DNA of 64,000 nt from Rossellomorea sp036867415. GTDB lineage: Bacteria > Bacillota > Bacilli > Bacillales > Bacillaceae_B. Positions 8,036 to 15,878 of this stretch are shown piece by piece (positions within the stretch are counted from its first letter, which is position 1; every line of letters begins with the position of its first letter). Location: NCBI RefSeq assembly GCF_036867415.1, contig NZ_JBAJHU010000003.1, positions 124,001-188,000 of the forward strand, written 5' to 3'. The position numbers and the translations under genes are program-made. A model generated the notes under the pieces. It did no database searches. It saw only the letters and a list, made by a program, of their open reading frames with translations, and was not told the origin of the DNA.

Positions 8036-9241
8036 ATGTTGAAATGGAGTAAGATTGCGACTTCCTTATGTGCAGCGGCTATGTGTACAGTACCACTTCA
8101 AACAGTCAGTGCCGAATCTGGAGAGAACGCAGCAAAGAAAAATCATGAAACGAGAGTCATTTCATTGAGCAAAAAAGAAATACCATCATCAGCGCCGCGT
8201 TTTGTATACGACTCGGGTTATACATTTGACTATCCCGATGCCGTCAGAGGTATTTATGTTACGGGACATTCAGCAGGCGGTGACCGCTTCAATAAATTGA
8301 CACAACTAGTTGATGCAACTGATTTGAATGCAATGGTAATTGATATAAAAGATGACCATGGTTATGTTACATATGAACCCGAAGCGTCATCTCCATATGC
8401 AGAAGTTGGCCAGCCATATATTAAAGATCCCAAAGGAATGCTTGAGACAATGGAAGAAAAACAAATTTACCCGATTGCACGGATCGTTGTGTTCAAAGAC
8501 ACGATTCTAGCAAATAAAAAGCCGGAGCTTTCCTATAAAGATGGGGGAACCGTGTGGAAGAACGGCCGTGGTGAATCCTTTGTGAATCCATTCCTTAAAG
8601 AAGTATGGGATTATAATGTGGGTATTGCAATAGAAGCAGCCAAGATGGGTTTCCAGGAGATTCAATTCGATTATGTACGTTTCCCGGAAGGATTTGAAAA
8701 ACGGGATAAAGAGCTTGAATATAGTACTGGTGACTATACAGATGAGGAAAAAAATAATGTTCAGAAACGTGTTCAGGCCGTGACGGATTTTGTTGATTAT
8801 GCTCATGCAAAGCTGGAGCCGTATGGAGTTAAAGTATCCGTCGATATTTTCGGTTATACAGCGACACTTCCTGAGGCCCCTGGAATAGGTCAGAACTTCT
8901 CAAAGATCTCTGAGAATGTCGATGTCATTTCCTCTATGATCTATCCAAGTCATTGGACACCTTATTTTGGGATTGCCAAGCCGGATCTCAAGCCTTATGA
9001 ATTGGTTTCAGAGTATACAAAGTTAGAAAACAAAAAATTGTCAGAGCTTAAAAACCCGCCGATATCAAGACCGTGGCTTCAAGATTTCACAGCTTCCTGG
9101 TTAGGAAGCGGAAATTACAAAGTGTATGGCAAAGCAGAAATAGAAGCTCAAATCAAAGCCCTAAACGATCATGGAGTCAAAGAGTTCCTATTATGGGATG
9201 CAGGAAACTCCTATACAGAAGGTGTTGATTATACACCATGA
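8036..9241 (+). CDS. Secreted DUF4015 putative glycoside hydrolase
   Basis: Exported protein of 401 residues with a signal peptide (MLKWSKIATSLCAAAMC..., cleavage probably after VSA). The rest looks like a TIM-barrel of the DUF4015 (GHL-type putative glycoside hydrolase) family. Visible family blocks are GIYVTGHSAGG, NAMVIDIKDDHG, IARIVVFKD, IQFDYVRFPEG, VSVDIFGYTA and EFLLWDAGNSY, with conserved Asp/Glu residues at strand ends. The true substrate is unknown; a cell-wall or exopolysaccharide glycan is plausible. I place the start at ATG 8036 behind AGAGGAGAGG rather than at the in-frame TTG 8012. It stands alone between opp and yjbC, where B. subtilis has other genes. Confidence 0.82.
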   Translation: MLKWSKIATSLCAAAMCTVPLQTVSAESGENAAKKNHETRVISLSKKEIPSSAPRFVYDSGYTFDYPDAVRGIYVTGHSAGGDRFNKLTQLVDATDLNAMVIDIKDDHGYVTYEPEASSPYAEVGQPYIKDPKGMLETMEEKQIYPIARIVVFKDTILANKKPELSYKDGGTVWKNGRGESFVNPFLKEVWDYNVGIAIEAAKMGFQEIQFDYVRFPEGFEKRDKELEYSTGDYTDEEKNNVQKRVQAVTDFVDYAHAKLEPYGVKVSVDIFGYTATLPEAPGIGQNFSKISENVDVISSMIYPSHWTPYFGIAKPDLKPYELVSEYTKLENKKLSELKNPPISRPWLQDFTASWLGSGNYKVYGKAEIEAQIKALNDHGVKEFLLWDAGNSYTEGVDYTP

Positions 9242-9247
9242 TAGAAA

Positions 9248-9805
9248 GAGACTGGGACAAAAGTGTTTTAGTCTGAATAAAACCCGAATTAATTTGAATT
9301 ATAAGTTCAAATTTTTATTAGCTTTGTTCAAATGTCCATTTAGTATATAGCTTGTTCGAGCGGTTGATTGGAGTGCAAGACGAAGACACCTGCGGGAAAA
9401 GTAGCTCATGTGAGACCTGTCCAGCTCCGGCGGCTAGAGGCTCGAGGTCATAAGTCAATCAAGCCAAAAAGACAAAAAGCGCCTTTCCGGCTTGCTCGTC
9501 TTATGCTTGTCGCCTCTGAGCAAGCCGCCTCCGCTTTTCTAATTGTCCAGCTCCGGGGCTTAGAGGCACATGACATAAGTCGACTCGTCCAAGAAGGCAA
9601 AGAACGCCTTCGTGGCCGATTCGCCTTGTGCCACACGCCTCTGAGCGAAGCCCCTCCGCTTTTCTTACCCGCAGGAGCCAATGCGACGAGGAGGCTCACG
9701 GGCTACCCGCGGAAAGCGAAGTCTTGTACGGAAATCATTAGCGGTAATCAAGGTCAACACTGATAATGTTCGCCTTTAGGCAGTTTTTTGTTTTGTCCCA
9801 GACTC
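9248..9805. repeat. MITE-like repeat, copy 1, carrying two nested palindromic modules
   Basis: The element is bounded by near-perfect terminal inverted repeats, GAGACTGGGACAAAA (9248-9262) and TTTTGTCCCAGACTC (9791-9805), which match at 14 of 15 positions. Its backbone (for example GGTTGATTGGAGTGCAAGAC near 9362 and GGAAATCATTAGCGGT near 9729) is shared with copy 2 at 14171-14547. Two ~122-base palindromic modules, 9419-9540 and 9544-9665, sit head-to-tail inside it. They match the modules of the 35914-36314 array in the opposite orientation. No protein is encoded; reading frames through it are repeat artefacts. Confidence 0.85.
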
Positions 9806-9861
9806 TTTTGTACCTGCCTTTCTTCTATTTAATATCTTGGTCCAACCTGCATGATTATCAT

Positions 9862-9889
9862 TTGACAATTCTCATGGTATTGTTATGAT
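9862..9889 (+). promoter_or_regulatory. Sigma-A promoter upstream of yjbC
   Basis: -35 TTGACA (9862-9867), a 16-base spacer, and -10 TATGAT (9884-9889). It would give a leader of about 170 bases before yjbC. The leader includes a CTGTACAG palindrome near 9927 and small GGAG/TCTTCC complementarities. I recognise no riboswitch class. Confidence 0.6.
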
Positions 9890-10067
9890 TAAATTGGTAA
9901 CATTAACCGCTTCCACTTACCCCCCTGTACAGGAGTCATCTTCCTGTAGAACCGTATTTAAATTAATTCCACTGAACAGACTAACAACTATCATAAACCA
10001 ATCAATTATGAGAAAAATAGTTTTAACCCGTTAGTCAACATCAAAATTCACTTAAAGGAGTAGATCC

Positions 10068-10640
10068 ATGCACTGGTATGAAAAACTCAATCAATATTTC
10101 CCTGTAGAGGAAATGAAATCGAAAGAACATCTTGAGACACTGCTAAAAGAACGAAGCGATATTTATCATAAAGATGAAGGAAAGTACCATGTATTGATGT
10201 ATGTAGAGCTCGAAGACTTTATATTCATTGACTATCTGTTTGTATCCAGAGATGCACGGGGCCAGGGACTTGGCCATAAACTTCTGGATAAGCTCAAGAA
10301 AAAGGAAAAACCCATTATACTGGAAGTGGAACCTGTCAACTATGAAGACACTGACACAGAGAAGCGTTTGAAGTTTTACAAGCGAGAGGGATTTGAGCAT
10401 GCGGCCAGCATCGGTTATGCCAGACGCTCATTGGCCACCAATGAGGTCAACGAGATGGAAATCTTGTACTGGGCACCGAATGATGAGTGTGAAGACCTGG
10501 TCTTTGAATCCATGAAGAAAACGTATGAAATGATTCATACTTATAAGGACAAGGAGTTTTACGGCGCCTCCTATCAGCCTGTAGAAGAAGTCCTGAAAAA
10601 GGATGAAAAACGAATAGAAGACGTACTAAGGGATGTATAG
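10068..10640 (+). CDS. yjbC: GNAT family acetyltransferase YjbC
   Basis: 190-residue cytoplasmic protein with a GNAT core in its first half. The acetyl-CoA pyrophosphate loop appears as SRDARGQGLGHKLLDKL (about residues 58-74), and the C-terminal half is Glu/Lys/Tyr-rich. In B. subtilis yjbC precedes spx (yjbD) and the two can be co-transcribed in stress responses; the order here is the same. The acetyl acceptor is unknown. A strong hairpin after the stop suggests yjbC is mostly terminated before spx. An AAAGGAG site precedes ATG 10068. Confidence 0.88.
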   Translation: MHWYEKLNQYFPVEEMKSKEHLETLLKERSDIYHKDEGKYHVLMYVELEDFIFIDYLFVSRDARGQGLGHKLLDKLKKKEKPIILEVEPVNYEDTDTEKRLKFYKREGFEHAASIGYARRSLATNEVNEMEILYWAPNDECEDLVFESMKKTYEMIHTYKDKEFYGASYQPVEEVLKKDEKRIEDVLRDV

Positions 10641-10651
10641 AATATAAACCG

Positions 10652-10688
10652 GAAAACCTTATTGTGATTCGCAATAAGGTTTTCTAAA
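10652..10688 (+). terminator. Terminator after yjbC
   Basis: 13-bp perfect stem GAAAACCTTATTG / CAATAAGGTTTTC (10652-10664 and 10672-10684), short loop, 12 bases after the yjbC stop. The 3' arm supplies the U-rich tract. Confidence 0.8.
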
Positions 10689-10955
10689 TGAAAAAATTTA
10701 ATTGTTAATAAAATGTTTAGGCATTAAGTAAAGCGGGTAATAAAGGAAGTATACAGAGATAATATAGCTTGTGTAAAACATATGTGTAAGAAATTTGACA
10801 AATTCATTAAAGGTATGTTCAACCTCTCGCAATTCATGTATAATACATAATAGAGATTTCTTATTTAAACTTATTTTAAATAACGCACTATGTTTAAATA
10901 TAAATACTCTATATCATATTCAATACTATAAAATCTTTAAGGGAGTGTGAATGAC

Positions 10956-11351
10956 GTGGTTACATTATTCACTTCACCTAGTTGTACATCTTGTCGCAAG
11001 GCAAAAGCTTGGTTAGAAGAGCATGAGATTCCATATACAGAGCGTAATGTTTTCTCTGAACCTTTAAGCATTGATGAAATTAAAGAAATCCTTCGCATGA
11101 CAGAAGACGGAACGGATGAAATCATTTCTACTCGATCCAAGACTTTTCAAAAACTTAACGTGGATTTAGAAACATTACCGCTTCAAGAATTGTTTGAGCT
11201 TATCCAAAAAAATCCTGGATTACTTAGACGTCCGATCATCCTGGATGAAAAACGTTTGCAGGTTGGATACAATGAAGATGAAATCAGACGATTCCTTCCA
11301 AGGAAGGTTCGTACATTCCAGCTTCTGGAAGCTCAAAGAATGGTTAATTAA
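10956..11351 (+). CDS. spx: Transcriptional regulator Spx
   Basis: Global thiol-stress regulator of the ArsC-like fold that binds the alpha C-terminal domain of RNA polymerase. The redox switch C10-x-x-C13 (SCTSC) is intact. The RSK region and the C-terminal RRFLPRKVRTFQLLEAQ are nearly identical to the B. subtilis protein. Length is 131 residues if translation starts at GTG 10956, the position matching B. subtilis; an upstream in-frame GTG at 10947 sits too close to the AAGGGAG site. Its stability is controlled by ClpXP through SpxH, encoded at 18210-19076. A TATAAT at 10839-10844 is a likely -10 element, and a separate TTGACA lies at 10795-10800, so more than one promoter is possible. Confidence 0.96.
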   Translation: MVTLFTSPSCTSCRKAKAWLEEHEIPYTERNVFSEPLSIDEIKEILRMTEDGTDEIISTRSKTFQKLNVDLETLPLQELFELIQKNPGLLRRPIILDEKRLQVGYNEDEIRRFLPRKVRTFQLLEAQRMVN

Positions 11352-11769
11352 CACTGAATCATTCTCTTTCTCTGCATTTTATGACAATGCCGGGAATATA
11401 CAATTTAAAGGGGCTGACCCTTAAAGGACGTTTCGTTTCCTTACGGGTTGGTCTCTTTATTTTTTATTCTAATATCTGTGACACTAATGAACTAATCATA
11501 AGTACTATCACTTGAATTTTCTGCAGATGTTAGCTAAAATGTCAAGAACACATCATATAGACCATTTTGCTTAAGTGAAAAATGGGTGTTATTTTTATTC
11601 CATTTTAAGCACTTATAACATAAAATAGAAGTACAAGGTACAAACTAACTTGAAATGTATCTTCTGTCTTCACCAACAAGTCTGACACACCTGTTCAGAC
11701 ATTCGGGCTTACGCAGCTCAGAGGGTGTAGTCCCTTCACTAACTTTAAGCAAGAAGGGAGAGGTGTCAA
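11352..11769 (+). other. Intergenic region between spx and mecA
   Basis: No gene is seen. Bases 11412-11464 form an imperfect hairpin (GACC...AAGGA / TCCTT...GGTC) followed by TTTATTTTTT, a probable spx terminator. The right end carries the mecA leader with a hairpin over its ribosome binding site (11731-11759, separate entry). Confidence 0.55.
11731..11759 (+). promoter_or_regulatory. Hairpin overlapping the mecA ribosome binding site
   Basis: TCCCTTC (11731-11737) is perfectly complementary to GAAGGGA (11753-11759), which overlaps the purine-rich Shine-Dalgarno region just before ATG 11770. The loop is 15 bases. This could limit translation of the adaptor; it is an inference from base pairing only. 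Confidence 0.4.
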
Positions 11770-12441
11770 ATGGAAATCGAACGTATTAATGAAAATACAG
11801 TGAAATTCTATATTTCATATGGGGATATAGAGGACCGTGGCTTTGATCGCGAGGAAATCTGGTATAATCGTGAAAGAAGTGAGGAACTCTTCTGGGAAAT
11901 GATGGATGAAGTTCATCAGGAAGAGGATTTCGGTATCGAGGGTCCGCTGTGGATACAAGTTCAGGCACTTGACAAAGGACTTGAAGTACTAGTCACAAGA
12001 GCGCAGGTTTCAAAGGATGGTCAGCGATTTGAATTACCTATTCCTGAAGATAAGTTAAAAGAGCTGCCTGTAGATGAACGTATCGAAGAACTGCTAGATC
12101 AACATTTTCAAATCAAACAGGATCAGGATGATGATACTGAAGTAGCATTGGATTTCACCTTGAAGTTCAACGACTTTGAAGATGCCATTTCTTTATCACA
12201 GCGTCTAAAGGATATGCCGATCGACCATCTGACAACAAAGTTACTTGCATTTGAAAATAAATATTTTCTTTACATTAAGTTTTCAGAGGAGCACTTCTCA
12301 GAAGAAGAGATTGACAATATGTTAAGCATCCTGCTTGAATATGCAGATGAGTCAAGAATGACAGTTCATCGCCTTGAAGAGTATGGGAGCATCGTAGTCG
12401 ATCAGAACGTGTTTGAAACACTAAGTGCATACTTTTCATAA
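11770..12441 (+). CDS. mecA: Adaptor protein MecA (ClpC adaptor)
   Basis: Targets ComK and other substrates to ClpCP and is required for ClpC hexamer assembly. The 223-residue protein begins MEIERINENTVKFYISYGD, the conserved substrate-binding N-domain. An acidic linker follows (near QDQDDDTEVAL, about residues 120-130). The C-terminal ClpC-binding domain contains FEDAISLSQRL and ends in the EYGSIVVDQNVFETL block. Length equals the family norm. It is a single gene with its own downstream terminator. Its neighbours spx, coiA and spxH fit a competence and regulated-proteolysis island. Confidence 0.96.
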   Translation: MEIERINENTVKFYISYGDIEDRGFDREEIWYNRERSEELFWEMMDEVHQEEDFGIEGPLWIQVQALDKGLEVLVTRAQVSKDGQRFELPIPEDKLKELPVDERIEELLDQHFQIKQDQDDDTEVALDFTLKFNDFEDAISLSQRLKDMPIDHLTTKLLAFENKYFLYIKFSEEHFSEEEIDNMLSILLEYADESRMTVHRLEEYGSIVVDQNVFETLSAYFS

Positions 12442-12446
12442 GTTCG

Positions 12447-12480
12447 AATACCGGTTTCATCCTGAAATCGGTATTTTTTT
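12447..12480 (+). terminator. Terminator after mecA
   Basis: Hairpin AATACCG...CGGTATT with additional inner pairing (GTTTC / GAAAT) and an eight-T tail, six bases after the stop codon. Confidence 0.9.
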
Positions 12481-12631
12481 ATTATTCCTCAACGTTCCAG
12501 GTCAATGATATATTTGATATTAAAAGGGCTGGATGACCACTGTTTATTATAGATATCAAATATTGTTGAAATACAGGGACGTACTTCATGATAATAATGG
12601 AGAAGCTGAATGTACAACTTAAGTTCATGGG

Positions 12632-14149
12632 ATGGTGTATCGGATGAAGAATACGGTCAAGGTTCTTTTATTTATAGCAGTGATCGCAGTCAGTTATTTT
12701 TACTTTTTAGATCAATATTTAGACGGTATGTTAAAATACGTTAGTTTGGTATTTACGTTTTCAGTCGTCATCATAGGTTTTTTAATATTTATTGAAAACC
12801 GACATCCAACTCAGACTCTTACTTGGCTGGTTGTCCTCGGTGCCTTCCCGTTCCTTGGATTTATCTTTTACTTGCTCTTCGGCAGAAACTATCGAAAAGA
12901 AAAAATGTATAAGAAAAAATACATCCTGGATAAGGAAACGTATAATAAATTCGAGCCTGGACCCAAAGATATGAATCCCGAGATGTTTGGGTTATATCAG
13001 GAAAAGCATGTTCAGCTGGCTCAAAGAATCGGAAACAGTGCCATCTCCTTTTCCAGTGAAACGAAAGTATTGACTAATGGGGAGGAGACATTCGGTGAAA
13101 TACTCCACTGGCTGAAAACAGCGAAACACCATATTCATATGGAATATTATATAGTGCGTCATGATGATATCGGTAAACAAATAAAAGACATCTTGATCGA
13201 ACGTGCAAATGATGGGGTGAAAGTCCGTTTTCTGTATGATGCCGTCGGTGCATGGCAGTTATCAACTGAATATATCAATGGTTTAAAAAGAGCGGGTATT
13301 GAAGTTATGCCGTTCGGACCTGTGAAAATTCCTTTTCTCAATAATAAATTCAATTTCCGTAATCACAGGAAGATCATTGTAATCGACGGAAACATCGGCT
13401 TTGTCGGGGGATTGAATATCGGGGATGAATATTTGGGGAAAAACCCATCCTTCGGATTTTGGAGGGATACCCATTTATTTGTCAAAGGAGAAGCGGTGAG
13501 AACGCTTCAGCTTATATTTCTACAGGATTGGTATTATATGACCAATGATGATTTCCTCACACCAGGCTATTTAAGTCCAGATCCCGTAAGTGAAATCAAT
13601 GATGGCGGGGTTCAAATGATTGCAGGCGGACCTGACAATGAACTCAGTGTACTGAAAAACATCTTCTTCTCGATGATTACGTCCGCCCAGGAAAGTGTCT
13701 GGGTGGCATCCCCTTACTTTATTCCGGATGAAGATATTTTCTCGGCACTGAAGATTGCGGCTTTAAGCGGAATTGATGTGAGGCTGCTTGTACCGCATAA
13801 GCCGGATAAGCGGATCGTATTTCATGCTTCACGTTCTTATTTTCCTGAACTATTGGAAGCGGGGGTAAGGATCTATGAATATCAAAAAGGCTTTATGCAT
13901 AGTAAGATTGTCATCGTCGATAATGATTTGGCTTCTATAGGAACTTCAAATATGGATATGAGAAGTTTTCATCTGAATTTTGAAGTGAACGCTTTTCTGT
14001 ATAAAACAAGCAGTACACAATCGCTTGTAGAAGAGTATTTGAATGATTTAGAGCATTCGGTAGAGCTTTCACATGGAGAATTCCAAAAGAGACACATGGG
14101 TTACCGTATCCTGGAATCCACCTCTCGATTAATGTCACCATTGTTATAA
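12632..14149 (+). CDS. cls: Cardiolipin synthase
   Basis: Membrane enzyme that condenses two phosphatidylglycerol molecules into cardiolipin and glycerol. Two N-terminal membrane helices (about residues 9-26 and 35-55) lead into the PLDc_N region (LTWLVVLGAFPFLGFIFYLLFGRNY). Two phospholipase D motifs follow: NHRKIIVIDGNIGFVGGLN (about 245-263; HRK replaces HxK, as is usual in Cls) and HSKIVIVDNDLASIGTSNMD (about 430-449). At 505 residues it is slightly longer than the typical ~480. The start is uncertain: ATG 12632, GTG 12635 and ATG 12644 are all possible with a weak GGGATGG site. The repeat at 14171-14547 lies directly downstream. Confidence 0.94.
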   Translation: MVYRMKNTVKVLLFIAVIAVSYFYFLDQYLDGMLKYVSLVFTFSVVIIGFLIFIENRHPTQTLTWLVVLGAFPFLGFIFYLLFGRNYRKEKMYKKKYILDKETYNKFEPGPKDMNPEMFGLYQEKHVQLAQRIGNSAISFSSETKVLTNGEETFGEILHWLKTAKHHIHMEYYIVRHDDIGKQIKDILIERANDGVKVRFLYDAVGAWQLSTEYINGLKRAGIEVMPFGPVKIPFLNNKFNFRNHRKIIVIDGNIGFVGGLNIGDEYLGKNPSFGFWRDTHLFVKGEAVRTLQLIFLQDWYYMTNDDFLTPGYLSPDPVSEINDGGVQMIAGGPDNELSVLKNIFFSMITSAQESVWVASPYFIPDEDIFSALKIAALSGIDVRLLVPHKPDKRIVFHASRSYFPELLEAGVRIYEYQKGFMHSKIVIVDNDLASIGTSNMDMRSFHLNFEVNAFLYKTSSTQSLVEEYLNDLEHSVELSHGEFQKRHMGYRILESTSRLMSPLL

Positions 14150-14170
14150 CCTCAATTGAACGAAAAGGAG

Positions 14171-14547
14171 GATGGGACAAAAGTGTTTTAGCCTAAGTAA
14201 AACCCGAACTGATTTGAATTTCAGGATTCAAGTTAGTTCAGGTTTTTTTATTTGTTTTATTCAACAGTTTATTAGTTTTTAGCTTGTTCCAGCGGTTGAT
14301 TGGAGTGCAAGACGAAGACTCCTTCGGGAAAAGTAGCTTTATTAGAAAAGCGGAAGGGCTTTGCTCAGAGGCTTATGACATGTGCCTCTAAGCCCTGCAG
14401 CTAGACAAGTGAGACCCCGCAGCTTGTGCGAGGAGGCTCACGGGCTACCCGCGGAAAGCGAGGTCTTGCACGGAAATCATTAGCGGTACTTAGAATCAAC
14501 ACTGATAATGTTCGTATTTTGGCAGTTGTTTATTTGTTTTGTCTCAG
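14171..14547. repeat. MITE-like repeat, copy 2, with one shortened nested module
   Basis: It shares the backbone of copy 1 (9248-9805). Both start with GGGACAAAAGTGTTTTAG, carry GGTTGATTGGAGTGCAAGAC in the middle and CACTGATAATGTTCG near the end, and close with TTTTGTCYCAG. The terminal repeats are less perfect here (GATGGGACAAAA against CTGAGACAAAA). A nested module at 14344-14407 begins AGAAAAGCGGAAGGGCTTTG like the others but is only 64 bases because the hairpin tip is missing. The module sits before GTGAGACC, whereas in copy 1 it sits after it, so the insertions were probably independent. Confidence 0.82.
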
Positions 14548-14603
14548 CTTTTTTTGCAGGATTTTACAATTTTTTGTCGAATATAGAATACAGGAGGTGT
14601 TCC

Positions 14604-15791
14604 ATGTTAAAAGCTATAATCGGTCATCAGCTTATTACGACTGTTCAATACACAAAGGAAGAGTTACTGAAACTCAGGAAAAGCTCACCGCAATTTCTCT
14701 GTCCCCATTGCTCAGCACCGTTGATTCTTCGAATCGGCAATATCAAAATCCCTCATTTCGCACACAGTGCAAAGAAATCATGTCCATATCAATCAAGGAA
14801 AGAAACTCCTGTGCATATTTGGAGCAAAGCCTTGCTGTATAAGAGGCTATCGCAGCTATATGAAGGGGTGGAGCTGGAATATTATCTGAAAGATCTCAGG
14901 CAGATTCCTGATCTGTTCCTCAACGTGAAGGGTGAAAGCATTGCTATTGAGATACAATGTTCCACTATCCCTTTATCAGAAGTGAAATATCGAACAGAAG
15001 GGTACATAAAAGAGAAGATCCATCCTTTATGGATCTTAACCCAGCCAGTAGCGGACAGCATCCCTCTTAAATTAACAACGTTCCAGCAAGCATTCATCCG
15101 TTTTTCACCTGACCTCAACTATTTTCTTCTTCACTTTGAACCTGCAAAGAAATCTTTTACGATTTTCCCGAATCTTACACCTGTCACCACTCATCTATTT
15201 CTGCACTCCAAGAGGATAGTCGTTCCTCTTAATGATTTTACTTTGCCAATATCGATTGCCCCGCCGGGAACCGGTGATTCTACCCTGATAACAGACTGGA
15301 TGAAACATCGTCAAAAATGGATTCAGAACAAGATACATTACAGCTCGCTGCGAAATGACAGGTTCCTTAAGGATGTATATGAAGAGGGTGATACGTTTGT
15401 TTATCTACCGTTGTTTGTTGGATTGCCTGTCCTCCCGCATACGGTTTTATATAAAAGTCATCCGGTAGAGTGGCAGTATTATCTTTGGAAAGACGTAATG
15501 AAGAAAAAACAGTACTTTACAAAAGAGATGCTCGGTAAAGCCATAGCGAGACGTGTCGCCAGGGGACAAATCGAAATGAGGAATTTACCGCTTTCAGATG
15601 GGGGGAGAGGCATACAAATGGTAATGAATGACTACCTGACAAAGCTTGAAGAACTAGAAATGGTGAGAAAGGGGGAGGGAAAGGCTTTTGCGCTATCAAT
15701 TGGATGGAAGTGCCCTCATAATTTTACTGAATTCCAGCAGCATGAACGTGATTTTTTTTCTAACTGGAAGCATATATTAAAAAAGCACTAA
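14604..15791 (+). CDS. coiA: Competence protein CoiA
   Basis: CoiA-like protein of 395 residues needed for processing incoming DNA during natural transformation; family members assist RecA loading. Near the N-terminus is a Cys pair CPHC (about residues 36-39) with a downstream HFAH segment, resembling a small metal site. The middle has a restriction-nuclease-like core with the acidic pattern IPDLFL...IAIEIQCSTI (about 105-128). ATG 14604 follows AGGAGGTG; upstream in-frame starts lie inside the repeat and are not credible. The gene is called yjbF in B. subtilis and has the same neighbours, mecA upstream and pepF downstream. Confidence 0.92.
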   Translation: MLKAIIGHQLITTVQYTKEELLKLRKSSPQFLCPHCSAPLILRIGNIKIPHFAHSAKKSCPYQSRKETPVHIWSKALLYKRLSQLYEGVELEYYLKDLRQIPDLFLNVKGESIAIEIQCSTIPLSEVKYRTEGYIKEKIHPLWILTQPVADSIPLKLTTFQQAFIRFSPDLNYFLLHFEPAKKSFTIFPNLTPVTTHLFLHSKRIVVPLNDFTLPISIAPPGTGDSTLITDWMKHRQKWIQNKIHYSSLRNDRFLKDVYEEGDTFVYLPLFVGLPVLPHTVLYKSHPVEWQYYLWKDVMKKKQYFTKEMLGKAIARRVARGQIEMRNLPLSDGGRGIQMVMNDYLTKLEELEMVRKGEGKAFALSIGWKCPHNFTEFQQHERDFFSNWKHILKKH

Positions 15792-15878
15792 GAAAGCTTG
15801 TTTTCTTGCAGGAATATTCAGGATAAGAGAGAATGTTACTATAAGGAACAGTCTGTATATTCAGAATGGAGGATATTT

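Noticed and set aside
9368..9763. Open reading frames of 131 and 83 residues on both strands inside the repeat
   Set aside because: They run through palindromic repeat modules also found elsewhere in the window, have no ribosome binding site and read as low-complexity Arg/Ser/Ala sequence.
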